A stretch of 64,000 bases of DNA, taken from NCBI GenBank assembly GCA_032821775.1, contig JAVLRN010000003.1, positions 3,410,001 to 3,474,000 of the forward strand, written 5' to 3'. The position numbers and the translations under genes are program-made. The stretch's first letter is position 1; each line of letters opens with the position of its first letter. The notes under the pieces were generated by a model, which was not told the origin of the DNA, made no database searches, and worked only from the letters and a program-made list of their open reading frames with translations. Of this stretch, positions 24,348-34,980 are shown in pieces. This DNA comes from Sanguinoderma infundibulare. Taxonomy: Eukaryota; Basidiomycota; Agaricomycetes; Polyporales; Polyporaceae.

Positions 24348-27026
24348 TCAATCCTTCGGCGGGTAATCAATCGACCTCTCCTCAGACTCCTCTGACCACA
24401 CGCCCGTATCCGCATACGACCGATGCTTCTCCGCCCACGAAACCGCGTCGCGCCGCCCGGTAGTCACATCGACGCCTGCAACACCGCATTCGCGTCAGCG
24501 ATCGTCGCGTCCACACCCAATATGCAGAACGGGAGGAGAGTACGTACCGAACCAGATGACCAAGCTCGCAGCGACGCAGAGCGCGAAGAGAAATGGGAAC
24601 CCCTTCCAGTTGTCGCCCGTTTTGTCGATGATGGCCTGGATGACGTTCGGCCCGATCATGGACGACGCGCGGTTCGACAGGCCGAACAGTCCGAAGAACT
24701 GCAGTGCAACATGGCACACCTACCCATCAGAGAGCTTCTATACGTCCAGTCGCAAAGCGGGACGCACCATGTTGTCAAAGCCAGGCGGCGTGAGCTCGGC
24801 CATCATCGTCTGCGAGAACGCGTAGTACGGCGCCTGGAACAACCCGAACACGACGTTGTATGCCCAGAACTCCCAGACATTGTGGAATCCGAGCCTGTTC
24901 GTCCAGATGCCGATCATGCCCCAGAGCGGGATCATGATCGTGACAACGTTGGTGACGACGAACATCGTCTTCGTCGGGATCTTCCAGTACCGCTGGATGT
25001 ACCAGAAGCCGAGCGTGCTGATCGTTGACGTGATCGCTTGCGCGAGACCGAGGTATGTGTTCTGGAGAAACGAGAACTGGAACTTGTCGTTCTGGCAGAT
25101 CGAGACAAGCGTTCCGGTGGTATTCAGACCCTGCATATATGCGCGTGAATAGCAAGCAGGCGCGCAGTGGAAACAAGCGACGTACGTCTGCAAGTAGGAA
25201 GAATGAGACGAGGTAAATGAAAGTGTAAGGGAGCTTCTTGTACTGCTTGAGCGCGATCCAGATTTGCTTCCATCCGATGGTGATGTAGCGTTCACCTTTC
25301 GGTAATGGCGGACCGGGCCGAGGTTGTTGGAAGATGACTATGAAGGAAGATGTTCAGCGTCCCGGAAAACGTTACAACGCATATGCCATACACCACCAGA
25401 TACCGGTGATAACCCAATATCCGTTCGTCCTACCCACAAGTCTATTAGCCACGATACGTACCACAGCTATCGAATAGCACTCACAAAACGATGACATAGT
25501 TGTTGACCTTCGGGTTGTTCGCGAGCGGGAGCAGAAGCGAGAGGTTCAAAGCGAGAGTGAAGATATAACCGACATTACTATGCATCTAGTTCCTTTCGTT
25601 CAGCACCGAAACTCGATCCCGACAGCGGGAAGAACTCACTGTGCTGATGTTACTAATTCGATTCTTCTCCATGCTCTCCTCGACCTCGTACTCCTCCGCG
25701 GAGACCTCTCCCTTCTCATGCCGCTCCCTAAGATCTCGGGCATGCTTCGTGTTGCGCGCCAACCTCGGGAAGACGGCCGCATAGAACACGAGCGTCGCGC
25801 CGTACGATATGAACCCAATCATGTACAGCGCCATCGCGACTCCCCATCTGTCCGGTGCTACGGGAATGTGAGCACATGCGTTCACGCGAGAACCCCGCAA
25901 GGAGAGTGGAGGGCAAAAACGAGACGAGGAGACGCACATGTCAGGGACATGCTCGCAAACTGGGCGCCCCAGCAGATAACGGTGAGGATGAGGAGGAGCC
26001 AGCGACCGAACGTTCCGTAATCAGCGGCAGACCCGATAGTGGTGAAGATAGCGGTCATAATCTAACAATGCGTGTCTCCATATCAGCAACGCCAGGGAAA
26101 TCGCCCGATGAAACTCGGTATCCCATCATTGTCAAATTGTGACCGAACACAACATTTGGCAAAGGCTTTGCTCAGTGCGGCGTGCCTCATGGTGGTCGTA
26201 TGCCAGTTGCATGTGATGATATCAATGTAACAAGCAAGTAACACAATCTCTGCGTTAAATCTTGAATGCGATTGCCATGAGACGCCGCGCAAAAGCGTTG
26301 TCAAATGTTGCCTTTGACCACAATGTGACAACGATAGGACACTGTCCCACACGTCGATGCCCCCGGTGTAAGGACTCGCAGTACAGGCAGAGCAGGGCAC
26401 GGAAACGCTTACCGCAAAGCTAACGCCGTTGGCGACGAGCACGACAGAGCTGACTGCCTTGGTACCCCTACCCCATGGGAGGACGCATTGGCCGGATGCG
26501 TTGGCAGCGCTGCAGCTGGACCCAGGGCCTTTGACGGGATCGAACCCGGCGGCATTCGCGAGCGACTGGAACAGTGTCATGGAGTAGCCTGAGCATGCTC
26601 TTCAGTTGGGTGACCTTGCGCGAGGGCGCGCTGGCAGTACTGACCATTCGGTCCTACGCCCTAAAGTCCTCGTAGGCTTAACCGACAGATGCTCGATTAA
26701 AATGAAAGCACACATACGTTGTCTCCGTTATAGTACACTGGTCCCCCACAAAGACCAGTCAGAGAACGCATATATACGCATATATGCAGTAACAAACGCG
26801 ACCCACGATAATAGCTCCAGAGTTCCTATCCCAACAACGTCAAATCAACAAGCCATCTTAACACCTCATAGACGCAGCAGGAAGGACATGTACTCACCCT
26901 ACGAGTGACAATCGGTTCGTCCCTCCTCACCGGGGCAATCGCAATCGCCTCATTCCTGTCCCCACCGCTGGACTCCGAGTTCGACGCCACCTCGGGGAGC
27001 GCCTCGACACTTGGTAGACGAGACAT
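24348..27026 (-). CDS. ATG22: ATG22-family vacuolar amino-acid effluxer (MFS)
   Basis: The gene begins MSRLPSVEALPEV at 27026 (exon 26898-27026). Three tiny exons follow (26807-26825, 26718-26737, 26645-26660), together encoding ELWSYYLYYNGDNGVGPN, then an exon starting GYSMTLFQSLANAAG at 26588. Later exons contain DYGTFGRWLLLILTV, DRWGVAMALYMIGFISYG, the acidic loop KGEVSAEEYEVEESMEK, ERYITIGWKQIWIALKQY, NVVFGLFQAPYYAFSQTMM and FFGLFGLSNRASSMIGPNVI, and the end is RSIDYPPKD. About twelve transmembrane helices are expected. ATG22 proteins export amino acids from the vacuole after autophagic breakdown. At least ten exons are present. I fixed the first five boundaries by phase; the others are approximate. 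Its first exon and a microexon also occur as decayed copies nearby. Confidence 0.88.
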
Positions 27027-27579
27027 TAGGCTCGACGTCGTCTGTCGTTCTCGAGCGAAGACGAAGAACCAAGGGGTCGGGAAGAGAGCAGAATTGGACA
27101 GGACAACCGTTCGTCCCAGACCGGCGAGACCGATTAAAGAGGCATCAATGCATCACGGACGCGCTTGAAGGTCACTCGTGAGATAGGAAGCGCGGGGCTG
27201 GGCTGTATTGGGTGGATCGTGCGCGGGGATGTCATGTGGATGATAGGAATGCACCAGGCTTGAGTGGGCTTCCGTGGGCCGTGTCGCGTGCATGAGAACG
27301 CTGAGACCTTGCTGATAAGCGGCGTCGAATGCTGCTTCCAGGATATCAATTGGTCGGTCAAGTCTGATACGCGGACGAGGCCCCAGGAACAGTTCAAGGC
27401 GAGGAAAGATCCAGCAGAGGGAGGTGCAAGATGTCGTCGGTGGACGAAATCCATGTACGTACACTTATGTAAGTGGGCGTCGACCTTTTAGCCGCATTCG
27501 AACCACTGCGTCTACCAAATGCCATCGGCTCAACCATCCCATTGCCAGTGCAAATGTCGTATCGTCTCCCATTAAAGCA
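27027..27579. other. Intergenic, degraded sequence
   Basis: This stretch lies upstream of ATG22. Around 27285-27340 about 50 bases resemble, with gaps, the minus-strand sequence at about 28450-28500 that leads into the spermine-synthase-like relic (shared core ttgctgataag). It may be another fragment of that relic. No intact gene was seen. Confidence 0.3.
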
Positions 27580-27599
27580 TGACTGACTCGGCTGTGCAG

Positions 27600-27715
27600 A
27601 GCTCTAAGAGGGAGAGTGCAAATTATGTGAAGAACCTGGAATCGCACGAAGTCGGAACTTCCGGCAGCGAACGGGCATATGTCCCTGAGCGCGGTCAACG
27701 CATCTTGATGCGGGC
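27600..27715 (+). pseudogene. Relic of a DUF6533 protein C-terminus
   Basis: Near the end of this segment one frame reads NGHMSLSAVNAS-stop. It aligns with the last residues of the two complete DUF6533 genes in the window (NGQISSSAAGAC-stop and NGQASSSAVNSR-stop). The preceding bases also align, but the open frame does not continue. No upstream membrane domain is present, so this is a truncated copy of the 3' end only. It lies just before a relic of ATG22 exon 1. Confidence 0.55.
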
Positions 27716-27779
27716 GTTCTGGACCCGACTGGCCCGTATACCTATAGCTCTGAGCCCCCCCGCCACCGCCGCACACGTC

Positions 27780-27935
27780 GGTTCACGTCCTCGGCCTCCT
27801 TGGTGGATTCCGGCACTGGTTAGACCCCCTACAAGTGACAATCAGGTCGTCCCTCCTCACCGGCACAATCGCGATCGCCGTCCACCACTTGACTTCGCCG
27901 CCGCCGGTGTCGGCTCTGGGAGACGAGGCATTTGA
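27780..27935 (-). pseudogene. Relic of ATG22 exon 1 and flank
   Basis: The minus strand reads MPRLPEP and later, after small deletions and a frame change, the equivalent of APVRRDEPIVTRR from intact ATG22 exon 1 (26898-27026). The nucleotide match covers the start codon to the splice-donor region, where the donor gtgagt is lost. The downstream flank at about 27780-27812 is repeated at about 31492-31525, beyond the 3' end of the plus-strand DUF6533 gene. This is a dead duplicate about 0.9 kb from its source. Confidence 0.6.
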
Positions 27936-28010
27936 TGAGTGCAAACCTCCGACCACCTATCCCGGACCGCGCCATCGCCAGCGATACGAACTCGGAAACC
28001 ACGAACGCGC

Positions 28011-28480
28011 CTAGTACTCATCGAGTAGTCGTTCGTGGCTGAGCTGTTTGAGTGTGCGCGAGGGCGTGCAGAAGAACAGCCAGTTCTGGATCGAGTTGAG
28101 CGCTTCCGGAGACGGCTCGATCGCGCCGCAGAAGGCGCGGCATATTCCGGGAAGACAAAGCGCAGCGTGAGCACGATCACCTTGACCGAGTCGGACGTTA
28201 TGATCCCGGCGTAGTTCTATACAGACGTCCTCGCGGTGAGCGACGATGATCTGAACAGGAAGACAGCAGATGTACCACAAGCGACGACGCCATTCGAACT
28301 GACAATACTCTTCAAGTCCTGCCACATTTGTTGTGAGTACATGTGTGCAGGAACGCCTCCCCCGGAGAAACAATCATGGACGACAATATCGTAAAGCGGC
28401 ATCTCAGCCGATGGGAATGCAGGCTCTAGTGAAGGTTCGTAGTCCCTGTCGTGTACATGAGAACGGTGGCCTTGCTGATA
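28011..28480 (-). pseudogene. Spermine/spermidine-synthase-like relic
   Basis: The minus strand carries HVHDRDYEPSLEPAF, then PLYDIVVHDCFSGGGVP and HMYSQQMWQDLKSIVSSNG, the aminopropyltransferase-like core with its acidic D in VHDCFSGGG. It continues SDSVKVIVLTLRFVFPE and, after a 2-base frame slip near 28143-28146, CRAFCGAIEPSPEALN and NWLFFCTPSRTLKQLS-like sequence to a stop at 28011. The intron between the first two blocks does not close in phase with a normal donor. The N-terminal half of the Rossmann domain is missing. With truncation, slip and bad splice site, I call it a pseudogene of the fungal spermine-synthase-like family. Confidence 0.65.
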
Positions 28481-29291
28481 AGGTGACGTAGAACTTTGTG
28501 TTATCGATTAGCCTATGGCCGATACAGATGAAGGGCAAGGGACAGGCTGAGAGCGAGGAAGACCTAGCGGAGACCCAGCGGAGATAGGATGCGGTCAGGA
28601 TGGACTGTCATTGGGCATGGCGCCACAGAGAGACGTCAAAGTTCAGTCGAACGCGGCCACGTCGGGTGCCACAATCATATTCGAACCAACTACCTGCGTC
28701 GCAACCCCGCTCGTTTCATAACGTGCGCCCCTGGCTCACTTGCGCACTCGGAGCGGTGAGTATAGGTCATGAATGCATGAAGACTCCAATGCGAATATTA
28801 GCTTATAACGAGACCGGCCAAGGTCTAAATCATCATAAGTCCTGAGGTCTGTGAACGTCTTTAACCTATGTACCGTGGCAGCTCTCTAAATCTTTACTCG
28901 TTCTAGGATTGCAGGCATTCAGACAGATGAACTTCCGGCATCGGCTTCTAAAGTCAATCTAAAGTCATCGTGAAACGACTTAGGTTTGTGCCTTGCAGCT
29001 TCTTTCAAATTACCTCCAGCTCACTGCATGCAGTGCTTGTTTTCGGAACGGCTGTAGACTGAGGTGACTCCCAGTCGGTGGGGTTAGAGCCGTGTAGTAT
29101 CGCTCAGTAAGTTTTCAGATACATCACCGCCACACACATTGTTGAACACCGGTTTACAACCGCAGGGTGTCTTGGCACTTGAATAACATTACGTTGTGCA
29201 ATGCAGGGATATCGTATATGTAGTAGCAGTTGCGATGCCTTCCTCCAAGTCCCTCTCTCCCTCTCCGCCTCCGTCGCGTCTTCACTGAACC
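28481..29291. other. Intergenic and promoter of the DUF6533 gene
   Basis: About 800 bases. A pyrimidine-rich tract (ccctctctccctctccgcctcc) sits about 30 bases before the start codon of the plus-strand DUF6533 gene, as is common in fungal core promoters. Nothing else was recognised. Confidence 0.4.
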
Positions 29292-31141
29292 ATGTCGGAT
29301 TCCGAAATTGCCGAGCTTATCACTGCGGAAAATTCCTTGTGAGTAGTGCCAGTTCTATTCGGCTACCATGATGTGCTTACCCGTAGATGTCCCCCAGTAC
29401 AATTGGAGATTACTTCGGCGCAACTGCTGTCTGTGAGTGCCACAAACCCTGTCTGAAACTCAGTGGAGCAGCGTTCACGCTAATGTCGTGGTCGATGCTG
29501 GACAGCCATTATAATATACGAGTTCCTGATCACCTTCGACAGAGAGGTAGAGCTTTTCTGGAGGCGCAGAATCACCGTCTCGTCCGTCCTATTCTTCCTC
29601 AACCGTTATATTCCCTTGGCGGCCAATATATTGGGTGGCCCATGGCCTGAACCAGCGAGTCCTGTAGTGAGTGCTGGTTTCTCTTTATGTGATCAACACC
29701 CGCTGAACTCTCACGGTCGTAGGAGTAAGGGGTTGCGCGTCTCACGTAACTTCTGGGCTCACCCAGAACCCAGGTGTAAAGCATTCTTTTGGAGTCTGAG
29801 GACCATGGACTTCTTCCAATACGTCCCCTGGGCCAGTAAGTTCATTTGGCCGAGTCATCATTAACGGCATCGGTATTGACGGTTTGCTGCATCCCAACAA
29901 GCGTTCTCTGGCTTACGAGCCTACGTGCTCAGCTCCCGGAGATGGACGCTAGCGACGTTCGTGTTTATCCTCTCTCTCGCACCCGTGTTTACCAACGCTG
30001 TGAGTGTCACAAGCTTAGATAGGTCCATGGCGAAGGCGAGACGATGCTGACATAGTCGCGTTCAAAGGCAAGGATGGGCTATACGACTGTCGTCATGGAC
30101 CCCATGTTTGGCTGCGACTTCATCATCCACTCGGTTGTTTCCGTGCAGACAAGGTGAGCACATGAATACAAGGAAAGTCACTGTGACTTACTGAATCAAT
30201 CGGAAACCTTCCTTCAGTTGTGCGTATTATTTGTCGGTTCATGCAAAGCGGTGTGACGATAACTGATGCCTCCGTCTCCCGTTTTACCTAGTACTGATTA
30301 TGTCTCGAGCTGGCCTCATCGTATCCGATCTAGTCGTCGTAGCCGTCACCTGGACCGCGACGTACAAGAACGCAAGGGAGATGAAGCGGGTGGGCCAGAA
30401 AACGTCGCTGTCGAACATCCTCTTCAGGGATGGTGAGCAAATGAGGACTACCCCGCGTAAATCATTTTACTCAATGACCCCACTTCAAATTTGCCAGGCG
30501 TCATATACTTTATGTTCGTTGACCGCCATATAGATGTACTCCTTCTCGCACTGACTGCATTCCAGTGTCCTGCTCTTCATGAACATTCTTCATCTCGTTT
30601 TCTCCCTAGGTTCAGTGAGTCCAGGACCTCAGCGGAACTTCCCTATCCGAATCGGCCGTGCTAAGTTTCGCGCAGATCCTGGTCAACACTGATATAGCGG
30701 CTATCGGGGCCAGCTTCATCACACGCCTCACTGAACCGTACGTGCGGTCTTCCCATACCGATGTCCCATCCCGTTGACCTCCTTCACGGGTGCCAACCCA
30801 CATCCAGAATAACCACCATCCTCATCTCGCGCTTCCTCATGAATCTCCAAGAAGCCAACAACGGCAATGCCCACCAGGGCTCCCTCTCGTCCGTCCAGCG
30901 CCCGGGCCAGGTCGGCTCCCTCAACTTCAACAACATGCTCGGCTCCATCGCGTCCTCGCTCCCCGGCCCAGGGGAGGCCAGCCTCGCAGAGCGCGAAGCA
31001 CCCTCCTGCTCGGATCCCCCCATCACCGAGGACCACAGCGAGAACTTGGCGGCAGTGCAGTCGTATGACTCCCCCGGTCCCTGTTCGACCTCGCAGCCAC
31101 CCAACGGACAGATTTCCTCAAGCGCGGCCGGCGCATGCTGA
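29292..31141 (+). CDS. DUF6533 multi-pass membrane protein (copy 1)
   Basis: The protein begins MSDSEIAELITAENS. The first exons are 29292-29338, 29398-29432 and 29506-29666, encoding IIIYEFLITFDREVELFWRR and VLFFLNRYIPLAANIL, the DUF6533 hallmark. The next frame-restoring exon appears to be only two bases (29723-29724), followed by 29774-29835 (CKAFFWSLRTMDFFQYVPWA) and 29902-29999 (FSGLRAYVLSSRRWTLATF). Later exons give GYTTVVMDPMFGC, RAGLIVSDLVVVAVTWTATY, LLFMNILHLVFSL and ISRFLMNLQEANN, then a disordered tail. About seven membrane helices fit the family. Function is unknown; the family is expanded in mushrooms. It is convergent with a close paralog 1.3 kb downstream. Confidence 0.8.
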
Positions 31142-32425
31142 TTCGGGCGCGTTGTTTGTGTGAAATACGCGCCCCGGGCCGTACTCTGGCGTGGCGTTGT
31201 GGCTCGGGATGGTGACAGTCAGGCATGTAGGTTGGGTTCGAAGTTGCTAAAGGCTCTTTGAGAGCGCACGAATATGCAAGGATACGTGAAGTCTTTCATT
31301 TCTGGTCTCTCGCTAATATAGAATTTTCTTGAGTAGTTACTTTGCATGTGCACACACTGGTCAATCGGGCGACCTCGAGCGAATGTGGTGCTGACCATTC
31401 AGTCCCACACCCTGAAGCACACGTCCGTTTTTCCAACATATGCTGTTGATTAATTTGGGCGCGTTGCGCATTGCGCTGTGGCGAGGCAATCTCGGTTCGC
31501 GTCCTCGGCCTACTTGTTAAATTCCGGCACGCAGGCTGGTTGCGACTGCCGCCTCTTTCATCTCTGTATGTTCACCGCTGCCATAGAATATGCTTGAATA
31601 ACGTGTGACGAATGTCGTATGCCTATATGGAGCACGGCCGACTGCTGCTGCTCCTGAGCCGTATTTTCGCCTCTTCCCCGCACCGTTCGCTCGGTGGCGC
31701 AAACATGGCACGGCCCGGGATCCGGAGCGCGATAGTGTTCCGAAACGGTGAAGGGCCGCCCCCGGGGTCGCACTACCGCTTTCCTTGTTGCCATCCTCCT
31801 CCCGGTGCTTCGTATTGTCCTTTTTCTCGGCACTGGGCACCTATTTTTCTGACGACGAGCAACGGGCGGGGGATTCACTGGCACTTCTACTCCGAGTCTA
31901 ACCTGACGCTGGTAGTAAATTGAAGCCAGCGATAACTCAAAGTATATCGCCATGAGGAGAACTACTCATCAGGACCGCCCAAAATAACAGTGCGGTCCAC
32001 AATACGTACTGAATCGTAACTATGCCGCAAAACGGATATGCTATCTGGATGCCACAACTCAAGTCGGCCCTTCCCACGGCTCTTACAGGTGAGCCGCATG
32101 GGGAACCACACACACAGCGCTCGCGCTCGAATTGACAAGAAGGGATTGTATTTTAAAGCGCACAAGCCTGCGATCAGTTATGTGGTCATTCAGAGAAGCC
32201 ACCCAAGAAAACTCTATACTGGGGGACAATACGGACAGAAACACATTTCCATCTAGCGCATTCCGGTCCTCTCGAGGAGAGGTGCGAACACGAGTCTGGC
32301 GGCTTCTGGACCAGCGTGCATGCCAGATTTACCAAGAACTGCGACATCTAGTGTACATCTATAGACCGAGGTCGTGAGTCGCAATGTTCGCGGGTAGAAC
32401 GAGGTATGGCACACCTGTGCAACGA
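31142..32425. other. Spacer between convergent paralogs, with ATG22-like relic
   Basis: About 1.28 kb between the two stop codons. At about 31382-31410 a stretch matches the intron-microexon region of ATG22 at 26640-26668, differing mainly by transitions. At about 31492-31525 a stretch matches 27780-27812. The spacer therefore shares ancestry with the relic block at 27.6-27.9 kb. No intact gene was recognised. Confidence 0.45.
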
Positions 32426-34241
32426 TCAGCGCGAATTGACCGCGCTCGAAGATGCCTGTCCATTGGCTGCCTCCGGGTCTGGACTGGGATTGTGGTCGTC
32501 CAACCCTGATTCCAAGTTCGCAGTATCTTCCTCGGCGATGGAGGGATCCAAGCTGATGTCGATTGCTTCATGCTCCGGGCTAGCTTCCCCTGGGGCGGGA
32601 AGCGAAGAAGTGACGGAGCCGAGAACCCCATTGAACTTGAGGCTACCAATCCGGACAGACGAGAGGGAGTGCTGGTGGGCGTTGCCGTTGGCAGCTTCTT
32701 GGAGGTCAAAGAAGAAGCGCGAGATCAGGATGGCCGTTATTCTGGACACAGGTGCGGAGGATGACCAATGAGTTGGGACATCATTACGGGAACAAGAAGA
32801 AGGCGGCGCTGGGGCAGACGTACGGTTCGGTAAGGATTACGATGTTGCTCACGTTTTCAGCGTCGACAGTATCGTTGACTAGGATCTACATGATGGAACT
32901 TGAGCACGGGTAACAAGGAAATCTGCTGACGTTTAGACGTACCGTAAACAGGGAGAACGTCAGGTGGAGGAGGTTCATGATCAACAGGACGCTGAAACGA
33001 AGTCAGCCCGAGATAGAAAGGTTCTAGGAGGACATACATGAAGTACATGACACCTAGCAATGAAATTTTGAATAACATGATTTATGCCGAGTGATCACTG
33101 TTTTGCTTACCATTCCTGAAGAGGACGCTTGACAGCGATGTGCTTTGGCCTAGCAACTTCATCTCCCTGGCATTCTTGTACGTTCCAGCCCAAGTGATGG
33201 CTACGACCAGCATATCCGACGTGATGAGGCAAACTCGAGAAATGATCACGACTGAATAGAATAGAAAACGCGGACTTCAGTCATGGCACACGGCATTGCA
33301 AAACTGGCAATAGATGGTACGTACGACTAAAACAAAGATGTTCCACTGTATCAGTATGCCTGCCATTTATTACAATATCAGACCTACTCTTGCTGTACGG
33401 CATCGGAGAGCTTCGTCTCTGCACTACAGCCTAAGTCGGGGTCATTGAAGATAGTTGTATAGCCCAGCACGGTCTTTAGACATGAGTGTGTCAGCTTCAC
33501 CACCGCAATGAACCTCTTCATACCTGTGAGACTTACGTAGTTTATGGCCACAGGTGCGAAAGAGAGTATGAAGACAAAGGCGGCGATCGCCCGTCTCCGG
33601 CCGCTGAGCGCGTAGGCTCGTAAGCCGGAGAACGCTTGTTGAGACATACGAAATCGTCAACATAGATATGGTTAAGGATGAAACGTTAGCCAATGGTGCG
33701 TACCGGCCCAGGGAACATATTGAATGATCCCCAGGATCTCTCTGCTCCAAACTGTTGAATTGCAGCTGGGTTCTAGGTGAGCCCTGAAGGTGATGTTCAG
33801 AGACGTGCCAATCCTTTACCTCTGCGACCATGTGAGTTTGGCAGCCATGGATGACAGAAAGTAATAGCACGCACCGCAAAAGTCGTTGGGTCAGGCCATG
33901 GCGCTCCAAGCAACTGATATGCCAAGGGCACATAACGATTGAGGAAAAATAGGACGGTCGAGACCGTAATTTTACGCCTCCAGAAGAGTTCGACCTCTTT
34001 GTCGAAGGTGATCGCGAACTCGTACACCATAAGGGCTATCCAGCATCGACGATGACATCAGAACGAATGCCGCCACGCTGAGTCTGAGACAGAATCTGTG
34101 GCACACTTACCAGTACCGACTGTTAGGAACCAAGCTTGTATTTGACTAGAGGAGAAGGTATAAGGAGGTCACAGAGCTGCAGAGAACCACTCACATAGAC
34201 TGAAAAACAACGACGAGTGCAGCATTATCGGAATCCGACAT
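32426..34241 (-). CDS. DUF6533 multi-pass membrane protein (copy 2)
   Basis: Starts MSDSDNAALVVVFQS and continues VYEFAITFDKEVELFWRRK and VLFFLNRYVPLAYQLLGAP, so the DUF6533 core is intact. After the intron comes a predicted 2-base exon at 33820-33821, then CNSTVWSREILGIIQYVPWA, FSGLRAYALSGRRRAIAAF, GYTTIFNDPDLGC, RVCLITSDMLVVAITWAGTY and ISRFFFDLQEAANG, ending SSSAVNSR. Exon order and phase match copy 1 wherever I checked. The C-terminal tail differs most. The two genes are an inverted, tail-to-tail duplicate pair. About seven helices are expected; function is unknown. Confidence 0.78.
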
Positions 34242-34980
34242 CGTTCGGAGAGAGGCAGAGGGTAGCTTGTCTGAGGAGGGCACGGCACCCAAGTCAACTG
34301 CCACTATATATTAGACGTCCCCATCTAGCAGAAGTCTATCATATCCAAGCTCTAGAACAACCTGTGGTTATAGCCCCGTATTCAACAAGATATGATGCAG
34401 TAACGCCACTGAACACTCACCGTTCGACAGATGCGGTCACTCTATATCCTGATTGCACCGCCGCGTCGTCGGCTCAGTCTACTGGATTGCCACTTGTGCC
34501 TACGATATTCGTATCACGAAGTTCGCAGTCATAGACTCAACGTTTCGAAGCCCAGGATTGCATGGCCCACGCCGGCATGCATCTCCGTCAGCCGCTCTTC
34601 TATCAGACTCGGCCATTATACCGCATGGCGAGCGAGATGTGTATTCTAATAATTAACGACGTGATGATGCCGTGAACGGTTAGCTATTGCATGGTGAATC
34701 AGTTCCGCTCGATTTCTGGACTCACAATCCTGCGAGAACCGCGAACGGATCGCGGTCCGTATCCGCGTCGTCAGCAAATGCTGGGGTGGGAATATGAAGC
34801 GTAGGTATGTGCGGAGATGGATAGACAATTCATTAGGTATGGGGAAAAGATGAAGATGAATGAATGCATTTTACGGATAGTTTCGTGCGCCGGATGCTGT
34901 ATATTGCCGTATGCCGAGTGTCGCGTGTGGAATGTGTGCTAAACTGCCAGAAGTCAGGGCTGTTTGATGCTCGTCCACTT
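34242..34980. other. Intergenic, nothing recognised
   Basis: About 740 bases upstream of DUF6533 copy 2. No protein-like frame was identified. It presumably contains that gene's promoter. Confidence 0.35.
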
